This document shows positions 33,643-42,343 of a stretch of DNA of 64,000 nt, piece by piece. Origin of the DNA: Sediminicola sp040566555 (lineage in GTDB: Bacteria; Bacteroidota; Bacteroidia; Flavobacteriales; Flavobacteriaceae); assembly GCF_040566555.1 (NCBI RefSeq), contig NZ_JBEWYP010000009.1, forward strand, positions 81,236 through 145,235, read 5' to 3'. Below the pieces are notes generated by a model that was given only the letters and a program-made list of their open reading frames with translations, ran no database searches and had not been told where the DNA came from. Position numbers and translations under genes: made by a program. Position 1 is the first letter of the stretch. Each line of letters begins with the position of its first letter.

Positions 33643-34548
33643 GTGAAGGTTTATAATCAACGGATTGAATTGCCCATTTTAAATGAGAAAAAGGTCACCC
33701 TATCTGTTAAGCGGGAAGACCTGATCCACCCCTTTATTTCTGGTAATAAATTCAGGAAACTTACATATAATCTATCAGAGACCAAGCGTTTTGGGTATGA
33801 TGCCCTTTTGACCTTTGGTGGCGCCTTTTCCAACCATATTGCTGCAACCGCCTATGCCGGGAAAGAGCATGGACTAAAAACCATCGGCATCATACGAGGG
33901 GAGGAACTTGTGGACCATTGGCAAGATAATCCTACCCTGGCTTGGGCCAAAGAGCAGGGGATGCAATTTAAATTCGTTTCCCGAGAGGCCTACCGTTCCA
34001 AAGAAAGCCCAGAATTTTTGGAGCAGTTAAGGCAGGAATTCGAGTCATTTTATATCATTCCCGAGGGTGGGGCAAATGCCTTGGCGGTGAAGGGCTGTGA
34101 GGAAATATTGACCGAAGAGGATTCAGTATTTGATGTCATGTGCGTATGTGTGGGTACCGGGGGTACCATTGCAGGTTTGATCAATTCATCAAGGATACAT
34201 CAAAAAGTATTAGGTTTCCCCGCATTAAAAGGTGATTTTTTGCAAAAAGATATTTGTAAATTTGCCCAAAGGGAAAACTGGGACCTGAATACCCAGTATC
34301 ACTTTGGTGGATACGGGAAGGTGACCAAAGAGTTGATAGATTTTATAAACGACTTTAAATCGAAAACCACCATCCCTTTGGATCCGGTATATACAGGAAA
34401 AATGCTATTTGGAATTTTGGATCTGGTCCGCAAGGATTATTTTGAGCCCAATACCAAAATTTTGGCGATCCATTCAGGAGGGTTGCAAGGAATAGCAGGC
34501 ATGAACATTGTTTTGAAAAAGAAAAATTTACCATTGATTGAACTATGA
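33643..34548 (+). CDS. PLP-dependent ACC deaminase / D-cysteine desulfhydrase family enzyme
   Basis: A 301-residue fold type II PLP enzyme starting at GTG 33643. The PLP lysine is K36 in SGNKFRKLTYN. Other marks are LTFGGAFSNHIAATAYAG (substrate and cofactor contact), VCVGTGGTIAGL (phosphate-binding loop) and ILAIHSGGLQG near the end. Members deaminate 1-aminocyclopropane-1-carboxylate or break down D-cysteine; which applies cannot be decided here. The last four bases overlap the next start codon (ATGA), showing translational coupling in this operon. Confidence 0.9.
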   Translation: MKVYNQRIELPILNEKKVTLSVKREDLIHPFISGNKFRKLTYNLSETKRFGYDALLTFGGAFSNHIAATAYAGKEHGLKTIGIIRGEELVDHWQDNPTLAWAKEQGMQFKFVSREAYRSKESPEFLEQLRQEFESFYIIPEGGANALAVKGCEEILTEEDSVFDVMCVCVGTGGTIAGLINSSRIHQKVLGFPALKGDFLQKDICKFAQRENWDLNTQYHFGGYGKVTKELIDFINDFKSKTTIPLDPVYTGKMLFGILDLVRKDYFEPNTKILAIHSGGLQGIAGMNIVLKKKNLPLIEL

Positions 34549-35393
34549 TACAACGATTAGGGTTATTAATAATGCTAGCCATTTTTTTAACGAGCTGTGG
34601 TGCCAAAAAGAGGGCGTCCAAATCCAACAGGGATAGAAGGGTCCATCAGACTACAGTAAACAGAACAGACTCCAACACCCAAAACAAGGTGGATTCTGAT
34701 GGGTATCCTTTACCAGAGGATGAAGGAAAATTTGTGAAGTTTCCAATTGCCTCCACACAAGAATATATTCAAACTTTTGCCGAGATAGCAAAATTTGAAA
34801 TGAAAGCCTATGGCATTCCAGCAAGTATTACCCTGGCCCAGGGAATTTTGGAAAGCGGTGGCGGAAGAGGTGCCCTTACCATGAGGACCAATAATCATTT
34901 TGGGATAAAATGTCATACCAATTGGAGTGGCGATTATGATTACCATGACGATGATGAAAAGGGAGAGTGTTTCAGGAAATACAACCACCCCATGTATTCC
35001 TTTAGGGACCATAGTGAATTCTTGTCTTCTAGGGCCAGATATGCCTCCTTGTTCGAATTGGATTCTGACGATTACAAGGGATGGGCCCAGGGCCTTAGCG
35101 ATGCAGGTTATGCAACGGATAAGCGGTACCCCCAAAAATTGATTTCCTTCATTGAGCAATACGAACTTTACAAATATGACAAGGATGTGGCCAATGAAGG
35201 CTATGTGGTCAAAAAAGAATCTAAAGACTACGACTATAAAGTGCATGTGGTGACCAAAGGGGATACCTTGTACTCCATTTCGCGCAAGTATTTTGTTTCT
35301 GTGAACGACTTAATGAAATTGAATAAAATGAACAACAGCAATCTGGCCATCGGTCAGGAAGTGATTGTTAAATCCGAAAAAATTAAAAAATAA
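34545..35393 (+). CDS. Glucosaminidase-domain lipoprotein with LysM
   Basis: A 282-residue lipoprotein (lipobox LTSC, C18). After a polar linker it has a glucosaminidase domain (about 70-205: ITLAQGILESGGGRGALTMR, NNHFGIKCH, YRSHSEFL-like block, DAGYATDKRYPQKL) with the catalytic Glu in ILESGGG, and a C-terminal LysM domain (about 230-278, VVTKGDTLYSISRKYFVSVN). It should cut glycan strands of murein at the outer-membrane side. It overlaps the preceding gene by four bases and is 2 bases ahead of hemL. Confidence 0.93.
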   Translation: MIQRLGLLIMLAIFLTSCGAKKRASKSNRDRRVHQTTVNRTDSNTQNKVDSDGYPLPEDEGKFVKFPIASTQEYIQTFAEIAKFEMKAYGIPASITLAQGILESGGGRGALTMRTNNHFGIKCHTNWSGDYDYHDDDEKGECFRKYNHPMYSFRDHSEFLSSRARYASLFELDSDDYKGWAQGLSDAGYATDKRYPQKLISFIEQYELYKYDKDVANEGYVVKKESKDYDYKVHVVTKGDTLYSISRKYFVSVNDLMKLNKMNNSNLAIGQEVIVKSEKIKK

Positions 35394-35395
35394 GC

Positions 35396-36685
35396 ATGTT
35401 GTACAAAAGAAGTAGTGCCTTGTTCGATGAGGCCCAAAAATATATTCCAGGTGGCGTAAATTCTCCGGTAAGGGCTTTTAAGGCAGTAGGAGGTGACCCT
35501 ATCTTCGTAAAGGAGGCAAAAGGTGCCTATCTCTACGACGAGGACGGAAATAAATTGATAGATTTTATTGCCTCATGGGGCCCTATGATCCTAGGTCATG
35601 CCCATGAACCTGTTGTAAATGCAGTCATAGAAAAGGCCAAGAAAGGTACTTCCTTTGGCATGCCTACGGAGATTGAAACGGACTTGGCGAAATTAGCAGT
35701 GTCCATGGTTCCAAATATCGATAAGATAAGATTTGTGAACAGTGGTACCGAAGCCTGTATGAGTGCCGTACGTTTGGCAAGGGGCTATACGGGAAAAGAT
35801 AAGATCATAAAATTTGCTGGATGCTATCATGGACATTCCGATTCATTTCTTATTCAGGCAGGAAGTGGCGCGGTTACCTTTGGAAGCCCAAATAGTCCAG
35901 GTGTAACCCAAGGAACAGCTAAGGATACCCTCTTGGCAACCTACAATGATCTTTCCAGTGTGAAGGCACTGACGGATGCCAATAGAAGAGAGATTGCAGC
36001 TGTAATCATTGAACCTGTTGCAGGAAATATGGGTTGCATCATCCCTGATGAAGATTTTATGAAAGGCCTTAGGGAACTTTGTACCAAAGAAGGGATCCTT
36101 TTGATTTTTGATGAAGTGATGACCGGATTCCGTTTGGGAAGAGGTGGTGCCCAGCAGGTATTGGGTATCGATGCCGATATTGTAACCTTTGGAAAAGTGA
36201 TTGGAGGAGGATTACCGGTAGGTGCTTTTGCCTCTCGAAACGAAATAATGGATTATTTGGCTCCAGTCGGACCCGTATACCAAGCAGGTACCCTAAGTGG
36301 AAATCCTTTGGCGATGAGTGCAGGGCTGGCCATGTTGACCGAATTGAACAATAATCCGGAAATATTCCGCAGCCTAGCAGATAAGACCGCATACCTACAC
36401 AAAGGTTTTGAAAGGGTTCTGAAAGGGAAGGGAATACCTTATCAGATCAACAGGTTTGGATCTATGATTTCATTACATTTTACGGATAAGCCCGTGGTTG
36501 ATTTTGCTTCCTCGGCCAAAGGGGATAATGAAACATTTAAGAAGTATTTTCATGGAATGCTTTCCCAAGGAATCTACTTGCCGCCAAGCGCGTTTGAAAG
36601 TTATTTCCTGAATGATGCCTTGACTTACGAAGATTTGGATGCCACCATTACAGCGTTGGAAACAATCATTCCCCAATTGCAGTAA
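35396..36685 (+). CDS. hemL: Glutamate-1-semialdehyde 2,1-aminomutase
   Basis: A 429-residue PLP enzyme of the C5 haem route; it converts glutamate-1-semialdehyde to 5-aminolevulinate. Key blocks: FIPGGVNSPVRAF-type start (YIPGGVNSPVRAF), VNSGTEACMSAVRLAR, FAGCYHGHSDSFL, LIFDEVMTGFRLG and the PLP lysine in VTFGKVIGGGLPVGAF. Length is normal. Last gene of a four-gene operon, followed by a strong terminator. Haem demand of the nap cytochromes may matter but no direct link is seen. Confidence 0.96.
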   Translation: MLYKRSSALFDEAQKYIPGGVNSPVRAFKAVGGDPIFVKEAKGAYLYDEDGNKLIDFIASWGPMILGHAHEPVVNAVIEKAKKGTSFGMPTEIETDLAKLAVSMVPNIDKIRFVNSGTEACMSAVRLARGYTGKDKIIKFAGCYHGHSDSFLIQAGSGAVTFGSPNSPGVTQGTAKDTLLATYNDLSSVKALTDANRREIAAVIIEPVAGNMGCIIPDEDFMKGLRELCTKEGILLIFDEVMTGFRLGRGGAQQVLGIDADIVTFGKVIGGGLPVGAFASRNEIMDYLAPVGPVYQAGTLSGNPLAMSAGLAMLTELNNNPEIFRSLADKTAYLHKGFERVLKGKGIPYQINRFGSMISLHFTDKPVVDFASSAKGDNETFKKYFHGMLSQGIYLPPSAFESYFLNDALTYEDLDATITALETIIPQLQ

Positions 36686-36701
36686 AAGGTATATACAAAA
36701 T

Positions 36702-36739
36702 AAAAAGCCCCATCCTTTATTTGAGGATGGGGCTTTTTT
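36702..36739. terminator. Bidirectional terminator after hemL
   Basis: AAAAAGCCCCATCC and GGATGGGGCTTTTT make a perfect 14-base stem with a 9-base loop. A and T tracts on both sides allow it to serve hemL and the convergent gene at 36779-37237. Confidence 0.93.
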
Positions 36740-36778
36740 GTAGTCAACACATTAGCTGCCCTTAAAATTGGATGCAGA

Positions 36779-37237
36779 TCAATTTTTTGTTCTATGGTGT
36801 TCTTTGGAGCGATGTTCCCTTTGGCTTTTATGATGCCCTTTTCTTCGGTCCATTTTCTCCCATTTTTCATACTGCTCTTTGGACAATAGCTGTTTCATTT
36901 GTGCCTTATGCGCTATTTGCTTGTCCATTTTTGAGGTTTGCATGGCATAACGCTCTTCGGAAGAAGGTTTGGTCATTTCCCCACTCTCTCTTTTTTCTTT
37001 CATCTCGTCCATTTTTTCCTTGCGACTTGTCGCTTGGTCCAAATTGATTTTCTGAAGCTGTTTTTGTTGGGCCTCGTTTAGATCCAAGGCCAAGGTCATG
37101 CGCTTGGTCTGTAAAGTGGCCATTTGTTCTGGGGACAGATCTTCTAAATTTCCTCGATTTCTGTTTTCTCCCCTATCATTTTGGGCTAGGCCGATAAAGC
37201 CAATCATTAAAAGCCCTAATAGAATTACCTTTTTCAT
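36779..37237 (-). CDS. Spy/CpxP-like secreted helical protein
   Basis: A 152-residue protein from ATG 37235-37237, with a signal peptide (MKKVILLGLLMIGFIGLAQ, cut near LAQ). The mature part is strongly charged and helical: LSPEQMATLQTKRMTLALDL, NEAQQKQLQKINLDQA, and LLSKEQYEKWEKM, which is the LTxxQ-type pattern of Spy/CpxP-related proteins in Bacteroidota. The tail is Lys/Arg/His-rich (KGHHKSQREHRSKEHH). Such proteins may be periplasmic chaperones or stress sensors; the role here is inferred from the pattern only. Confidence 0.75.
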   Translation of the reverse strand: MKKVILLGLLMIGFIGLAQNDRGENRNRGNLEDLSPEQMATLQTKRMTLALDLNEAQQKQLQKINLDQATSRKEKMDEMKEKRESGEMTKPSSEERYAMQTSKMDKQIAHKAQMKQLLSKEQYEKWEKMDRRKGHHKSQREHRSKEHHRTKN

Positions 37238-37386
37238 CTGTAGTAGTATTTTATAGGTTACCACTATAGGATAGCTGAAGGTGCAATTGGTTTAAAAGGA
37301 GATCGGAATTTGGGAATCATTTAACTCATTCTAAAACGAAGTGAGGATGTGTTAGTTGGGTATTTGATAAAAATCTAGGACAAAAA

Positions 37387-37418
37387 AAATCAGGTATATG
37401 TAGGGATATACCTGATTT
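37387..37418 (-). terminator. Terminator of the 60-residue gene
   Basis: Perfect 13-base inverted repeat AAATCAGGTATAT / ATATACCTGATTT with a 6-base loop, followed on the minus strand by a run of eight T. It ends the transcript of the small gene at 37455-37637. Confidence 0.88.
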
Positions 37419-37454
37419 AAACTTATAAGTAGGATTCGTAGTTTCTATTGATAA

Positions 37455-37637
37455 TTATTCCATAATATCCAAGCTGGCAACTTTATCGGAATCCAATCCA
37501 TTGTTGTCAACCTTATTAATTTTTACCGATTCAACGGCAGTAGAATTCTGTTCCAATTGTGGTTCTAAACCATGATACATAGCAACCGATGCCATGAAAC
37601 AAACAAAATACAGTAGGCTTTTTATTTTCTGAGACAT
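37455..37637 (-). CDS. Small secreted or membrane-anchored peptide
   Basis: A 60-residue protein: MSQKIKSLLYFVCFMASVAM forms a signal or anchor segment, and the rest is acidic (KINKVDNNGLDSDKVASLDIME). A strong terminator 36 bases downstream supports real transcription. No family is recognised. A one-gene unit. Confidence 0.6.
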   Translation of the reverse strand: MSQKIKSLLYFVCFMASVAMYHGLEPQLEQNSTAVESVKINKVDNNGLDSDKVASLDIME

Positions 37638-37767
37638 AAACTTGGGATTTTAATCTGGTATAAACTTAATGCAATTTAGGATGCAACAATAAATATTGTT
37701 GTGAAAGTGTGTTTTTTTGTGGTGTATCGTATATGTTCAATAATGGGGGCTTTTAAGAGGATACAAA

Positions 37768-37803
37768 TAAAAAAGGTGCGGCTTTAACACCACACCTTTT
37801 TTA
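37768..37803. terminator. Terminator of the metalloprotease gene
   Basis: ATAAAAAAGGTGCG and CACACCTTTTTTAT arms (one G-T pair) with a 10-base loop. A and T tracts on both sides let it act on the minus-strand metalloprotease transcript. Confidence 0.85.
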
Positions 37804-37824
37804 TATAATTTAGATAGTTATCCC

Positions 37825-40314
37825 TTATTTAGGGTCCAATATCATATCTATTCTCACAAGGGCATCCTGTAAGTGGTATTTGCTCATACTGTCTGAAGTC
37901 CTGGAAATGGCATTTCTAATATCCCTTTTCAAGATGTTCATTTCTGCACGGGCTATAGAACGAATATCGGATTGACTCGTATTCAGGACCGTATACTGAC
38001 GGCTTCCCCATCTTCCCTTGGGTGGGGTCAGGTTTTCCGCGGTCATCAAATACGCCAACCGGTCTATATGTGCCTTTTGTAAGTTTCTTCTATAGGTGTC
38101 TATTTTCTGACCACTTTTTAATTCGGACCAAATTCCTTTTCTTAAATCTTCGGTCACGTTCAATAAGCGGTAGGCATCATTGCCATTGGCAGTTTCATTT
38201 TCTATGATTCTAGCCATAGTACCCAAGCTTAATATATTGTCCAAGGTTCTTACCTGAAGCGCTCTTACCCTTTCTACAGAACCTGAGTTCTCTATTTTAT
38301 TGAATATATTCTGATCCAATAACCATTCTGGTGTCTTAAAGAGTTGTCTCTGGATAAAATCCATTGCCTTTTTTTGGTGGTCTTTGGCAACGTGTGTATA
38401 AACAGCCCCTTCTTGATCGTAGGTTTTATAGTACTCGTAAACCCCTCCAATATTATTGCCTACGTGTCCCATATACCTATTGTACTGGCTTAAAACCTGA
38501 TTGTATAGATCTCCAAGGTCTTCATAGTCTTTCCCGTCTTCTGCGGTCCAGGTGATAAGGTTGGGAACAATTCTCTTTAAATTTTCAATCCCATAATCAC
38601 TGGCTTTTATGGCGTCATCGCCCAGATCTTCGGTCTGGGAACTTGGGTCGACCACGTCTCGTTGTTGGCTTCCAAATCTGTACATAGGATCTCCAGCATG
38701 TTCCAATATCCAACTGTCCAAGGTAGCTTTCTCTTCTACCGCATTTTTGTCCAAAATAGGTCTGTATCCCCAATTAATGGAGTATTTGTCATAGATACCG
38801 ATATTCGGCATTAAGGCAACACCTTCATCTCCTGGTTGAGCCACATAATTAAAACGGGCATAATCCATAATGGAAGGTGCCGTTCCATATTTTTGAGTAA
38901 ATTCTGCCGATCGCAGGGAATCAACTGGGTAGGCAACACTACTTCCCATGTTATGGGGAAGGCCTAAGGTGTGTCCCACTTCATGGGAGGACACAAAACG
39001 TATTAAACGTCCCATTACTTCATCCTTAAATTGTACGCCCCTTGCATCTGGGTTGATCGCTGCAGTTTGTACAAAAAACCAATTGCGCAAAAGGGTCATT
39101 ACATTGTGGTACCAATTAATGTCCGATTCTAAAATTTCACCACTTCTGGGATCACTAACATGGGGTCCGTTGGCATTGGGTATTGGAGATGCCAAATAAC
39201 GTACTACAGAATAACGCACGTCTTCTGGTGACCACTCTGGATCTTCTTCTTTCGTTGGTGGGTCTTTAGCGATAATGGCATTTTTAAAGCCAGCAGCTTC
39301 AAAAGCTACCTGCCAATCTTCGATCCCTTGTTTGATAAAAGGAACCCATTGTTTAGGAGTAGCCCTGTCCACATAATACACGATCTGTTTTTTAGGTTCT
39401 ACGAGTTCCCCGTTGGCAAACTTTTCTTTGTCCTCATCCTTTACTTCCAATCTCCAACGATCCAAGTAACGGATGGTCTTGCTCTTTTGTGCGTCCAGGC
39501 CATAATCTACCTGTCCTCTGGCAAACCAACCAACACGCTCATCAAAGTAACGGCGCTTCATAGGTTCTTTGGGTAACAAAATCATGGAATTGTTTATTTC
39601 TATGGAAATGGAACCAAGGCTCTCATTGGAAGGGGCTTCTCCGGCAGCATACGTTTTTACGTGTCTGGCTTCAATGTTTAACGGGTAACTTTTTAAAGTT
39701 TCAATATAACTTCTACTGTCATCCAAACGGGAAACCTTGTATTGTTTCCTGTAATATTCAGGCATTCCCAAAGCATTCACATCTTTTTCGAAGAAATCGT
39801 TTACTTCAATTACCGTGGAGGTGTTGGTTGAATCCTTGTGAAAAGCCTTGATAGGGAAGGTGTATAATACCGGTTCAAAATTTGAATTTGATACCGCTTC
39901 ATGTACCGGAAGGGAGTCTGCCGCAACAACGTCATAAGAAACGACTCTTAAAAGCACCTTTTTCGGTGTTTTTTCCCAACGAAGTACCTGGGTATTAATT
40001 TTTCCTCCTCCAAAACCTATGCCGTTGGCAGTTTTTGAAATCCGACTTACCATCAGCATTTCCTTATTGAAAAGCGAATCAGGGATTTCATAATAGAATT
40101 TGTCCTCTACCTCATGTACGGCAAAAAGACCTTGATCTGTTTTGGCATCCTTGGTAATAACCTTGTCATAAGGTTGAATGCCGTCTTTTTTTGGTTTGGA
40201 GCTGTCCTCTGTTTTTTCTTTTTTCTTTTTCTTGAAAAGTTGGGCCTCAGTAGGGGTACAATAGCCCATAACCAATAGCAGCAAAAGCAACTTTGGGAGT
40301 AATTTTTTAGTCAT
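37825..40314 (-). CDS. Secreted zinc-dependent metalloprotease (DUF5117/DUF5118 type)
   Basis: An 829-residue protein with a signal peptide (residues 1-24, ending TEAQ). The N-terminal parts match DUF5118 (QPYDKVITKDAKTDQGLFAVH) and DUF5117 (FYEIPDSLFNKEML-type strand, KYYEIPDSLFN region), followed by the catalytic motif SSHEVGHTLGLPHNMGSS, an HExxHxxGxxH metzincin zinc site, then SIMDYARFNYVAQPGD with the Met-turn (SIMDYARF). A helical DUF4953-like region completes it. Typical of large Bacteroidota proteases of 800-850 residues, acting in the periplasm or at the surface. Substrate unknown. Confidence 0.93.
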   Translation of the reverse strand: MTKKLLPKLLLLLLVMGYCTPTEAQLFKKKKKEKTEDSSKPKKDGIQPYDKVITKDAKTDQGLFAVHEVEDKFYYEIPDSLFNKEMLMVSRISKTANGIGFGGGKINTQVLRWEKTPKKVLLRVVSYDVVAADSLPVHEAVSNSNFEPVLYTFPIKAFHKDSTNTSTVIEVNDFFEKDVNALGMPEYYRKQYKVSRLDDSRSYIETLKSYPLNIEARHVKTYAAGEAPSNESLGSISIEINNSMILLPKEPMKRRYFDERVGWFARGQVDYGLDAQKSKTIRYLDRWRLEVKDEDKEKFANGELVEPKKQIVYYVDRATPKQWVPFIKQGIEDWQVAFEAAGFKNAIIAKDPPTKEEDPEWSPEDVRYSVVRYLASPIPNANGPHVSDPRSGEILESDINWYHNVMTLLRNWFFVQTAAINPDARGVQFKDEVMGRLIRFVSSHEVGHTLGLPHNMGSSVAYPVDSLRSAEFTQKYGTAPSIMDYARFNYVAQPGDEGVALMPNIGIYDKYSINWGYRPILDKNAVEEKATLDSWILEHAGDPMYRFGSQQRDVVDPSSQTEDLGDDAIKASDYGIENLKRIVPNLITWTAEDGKDYEDLGDLYNQVLSQYNRYMGHVGNNIGGVYEYYKTYDQEGAVYTHVAKDHQKKAMDFIQRQLFKTPEWLLDQNIFNKIENSGSVERVRALQVRTLDNILSLGTMARIIENETANGNDAYRLLNVTEDLRKGIWSELKSGQKIDTYRRNLQKAHIDRLAYLMTAENLTPPKGRWGSRQYTVLNTSQSDIRSIARAEMNILKRDIRNAISRTSDSMSKYHLQDALVRIDMILDPK

Positions 40315-40575
40315 TTTCAGTCAATTTTTTTTTGATTTCTTCAAATAACCGAAAAATAAACCCATTTTTTTGTTAACGAAATCATAACCAATCGGTCCTT
40401 ATGCCCCTTTTGAACCACCGTTTGGAACAAGATTTGAAAGATTGATTGATAGACAATTTGTAACGTGAGAATGCATATGTGTTATAATTTTGGATATAAG
40501 ATGTTGAATTACAGTTAATAAGGTATTATTGTCTAAGTGTCGCCACTTTGGTTGTCATTATTAAATTTAGCTATT

Positions 40576-40604
40576 AAAAAGCCCTTTTATGAAAGGGCTT
40601 TTTT
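40576..40604 (+). terminator. Orphan Rho-independent terminator
   Basis: AAAAAGCCCTTT and AAAGGGCTTTTTT with a TATG loop. The T-run is on the plus strand, yet the genes on both sides lie on the minus strand and no plus-strand gene precedes it. It may end a small RNA. Confidence 0.75.
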
Positions 40605-40767
40605 ATGCAGTTTTGTAAACTCTTGGAAGGCCCCAACCTAGGGGAATGGTTTGGGGAACATGATTATAGCAATTCGCACTTAGATCGACATCCTAAAACC
40701 TTAATAGCTACGTATATATAAATATAAAACATTGGTTTCAAGAAACTTGTTTTTAGATTAGTCAGAT

Positions 40768-40799
40768 AAAACCCCTGTATATATAGGGGTTTTGTTTTT
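40768..40799. terminator. Terminator at the end of the SLC13 gene
   Basis: AAAACCCCT and AGGGGTTTT arms with an 8-base loop; the T-run is stronger on the plus strand than on the minus strand. It sits immediately behind the SLC13 stop codon. Confidence 0.65.
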
Positions 40800-40801
40800 T
40801 C

Positions 40802-42232
40802 TTAAAATACCAAGGGCAATATCCATTGGAACATAAATATAAGGATCACTACGGAAATTAAATTAAGTATAAGTCCCACTTTTGCCATTTGTGAAACCTT
40901 GATGTATCCACTTGCGAAAACTATAGCATTTGGCGGAGTGGCCATGGGGAGCATAAAGGCACAGCTGCTGGCCATGGTCACTGGTATAAGTAGATAAACT
41001 ATAGGAACATTTAACCCGATGGCTATCCCCGCCACAACCGGTGCCAAGACAGCAATCAAGGCAACGTTGCTCATCAGTTCCGTCATAAACAAGATCAAGA
41101 CGATTAGTAGGGAAGCGGTAAGCAATATGCTAATATCACTATTGGCAATTGCAGTAGTGACCATATCAACAATACCACTTGCCGACATTCCATTGGCCAA
41201 TGCCAAGCCCCCTCCAAAAAGCACCAAAATTCCCCAGGCCAATTTTTCCGTATCATTCCAATGAAGGATAAAATCGCCCTTTCTTATATTATGGGGTACC
41301 GCAAATAGGGCTACGGCGGCAATCATACTTATGATGGTGTCCGATAATCCCAAGGCAGGGAATATCCCATTGATCATGGTTCTGAAGATCCATAGAAATA
41401 CTGTAATGCCAAAAATAACAAGTACCATTTTTTCCTTGGAAGAGGTAGGTCCCAATTTTTCCAATTCAGATTGAATGACCTGCTTGGAGGCCGTGAATTT
41501 TAGTTGTTTGTTCGGAAACATCCACTTAACGAGGACCAAATAACTAATAGTGACCATAACCAAAGAAAACGGCACTCCAATTACCATCCATTTTAAAAAG
41601 GAGATTTCTATGTTGTATTCATTTTCCAATAGACCGATCAAAACCGAATTGGGAGGGGTTCCAATAACGGTAGCGATACCTCCGGCATTAGCAGAAAATG
41701 CGATACCCAGCATAACACTCAAAGCAAAATTTTTGTCATCCTTCGTGAATCCGTCCTCATCATGAATTAACAAACGGATCACTGATATGGCGATAGGGAG
41801 CATTACAACGGTACTGGCCGTGTTGCTGATCCACATACTCATTGATGCCGTGGCTATCATAAACCCAAGCACGACCTTGTTAGGGGTTGTTCCTGTGATC
41901 TTAATGATATTTAGGGCGATCCGTTTGTGCAGATTTACTTTTTCAAGGGCCAAGGCCAAAACAAAACCTCCAAAGAATAAAAATATGATGGGACTGCCAT
42001 AATTGGCCCCAACATCATCAATGGACATCACATTGAGCAAGGGGAATAATATAAGTGGCAATAATGCGGTCACGGAAATGGAAACCGCTTCTGTTATCCA
42101 CCAGAGGATCATCCAAACCGCAACAGCCACTACGGGGTCTCCAGTTTCTGAAATAAGATGAAAGGGCAGATTAATGATGATCAAAAATGCGATAGGCCCT
42201 AATAAAAGGCCCATTTTTTTACTTAGGTCCAT
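40802..42232 (-). CDS. SLC13/DASS-family anion:sodium symporter
   Basis: A 476-residue inner-membrane protein with about 11-12 hydrophobic helices. Family marks are WWITEAVSISVTALLP, SPIIFLFFGGFVLALALE and the SNT motif in SMWISNTASTVVMLP, which binds Na+ and carboxylate or sulfate-type anions. The second SNT-like repeat is MTELMSNVALIAVLAP and ATPPNAIVFASGYI. Members carry C4-dicarboxylates, citrate, or sulfate/phosphate; sequence alone does not choose. It is a single-gene unit with its own terminator. Confidence 0.92.
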   Translation of the reverse strand: MDLSKKMGLLLGPIAFLIIINLPFHLISETGDPVVAVAVWMILWWITEAVSISVTALLPLILFPLLNVMSIDDVGANYGSPIIFLFFGGFVLALALEKVNLHKRIALNIIKITGTTPNKVVLGFMIATASMSMWISNTASTVVMLPIAISVIRLLIHDEDGFTKDDKNFALSVMLGIAFSANAGGIATVIGTPPNSVLIGLLENEYNIEISFLKWMVIGVPFSLVMVTISYLVLVKWMFPNKQLKFTASKQVIQSELEKLGPTSSKEKMVLVIFGITVFLWIFRTMINGIFPALGLSDTIISMIAAVALFAVPHNIRKGDFILHWNDTEKLAWGILVLFGGGLALANGMSASGIVDMVTTAIANSDISILLTASLLIVLILFMTELMSNVALIAVLAPVVAGIAIGLNVPIVYLLIPVTMASSCAFMLPMATPPNAIVFASGYIKVSQMAKVGLILNLISVVILIFMFQWILPLVF

Positions 42233-42282
42233 GGTTGGTTTTTAAAATCCCTAAGCTATACTTTTTACGGTAGTTTTAAAAA

Positions 42283-42309
42283 TAAAAAAGAGGGGCAAAA
42301 TACCCCTCC
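42283..42309 (-). terminator. lysS terminator
   Basis: On the minus strand GAGGGG and CCCCTC flank a 7-base loop, followed by TTTTTTATT. It lies 35 bases past the lysS stop codon. Confidence 0.8.
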
Positions 42310-42343
42310 TCTTTATAATGATTGCTTTTATAAGCGATTAATT

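Larger units (their letters stand above)
40315..40801. other. Gene-free stretch of 487 bases
   Basis: No credible gene is seen on either strand. It holds the promoter side of the metalloprotease gene, an unassigned hairpin terminator at 40576-40604 and the terminator of the SLC13 gene at 40768-40799. The 40380-40575 part could encode a short RNA ended by the first hairpin. Confidence 0.5.

Noticed and set aside
36773..37047. Plus-strand 91-residue frame opposite the Spy-like gene
   Set aside because: It is the antisense of a real helical protein gene; its F/P/L content mirrors the Lys/Glu/Gln codons of that gene.
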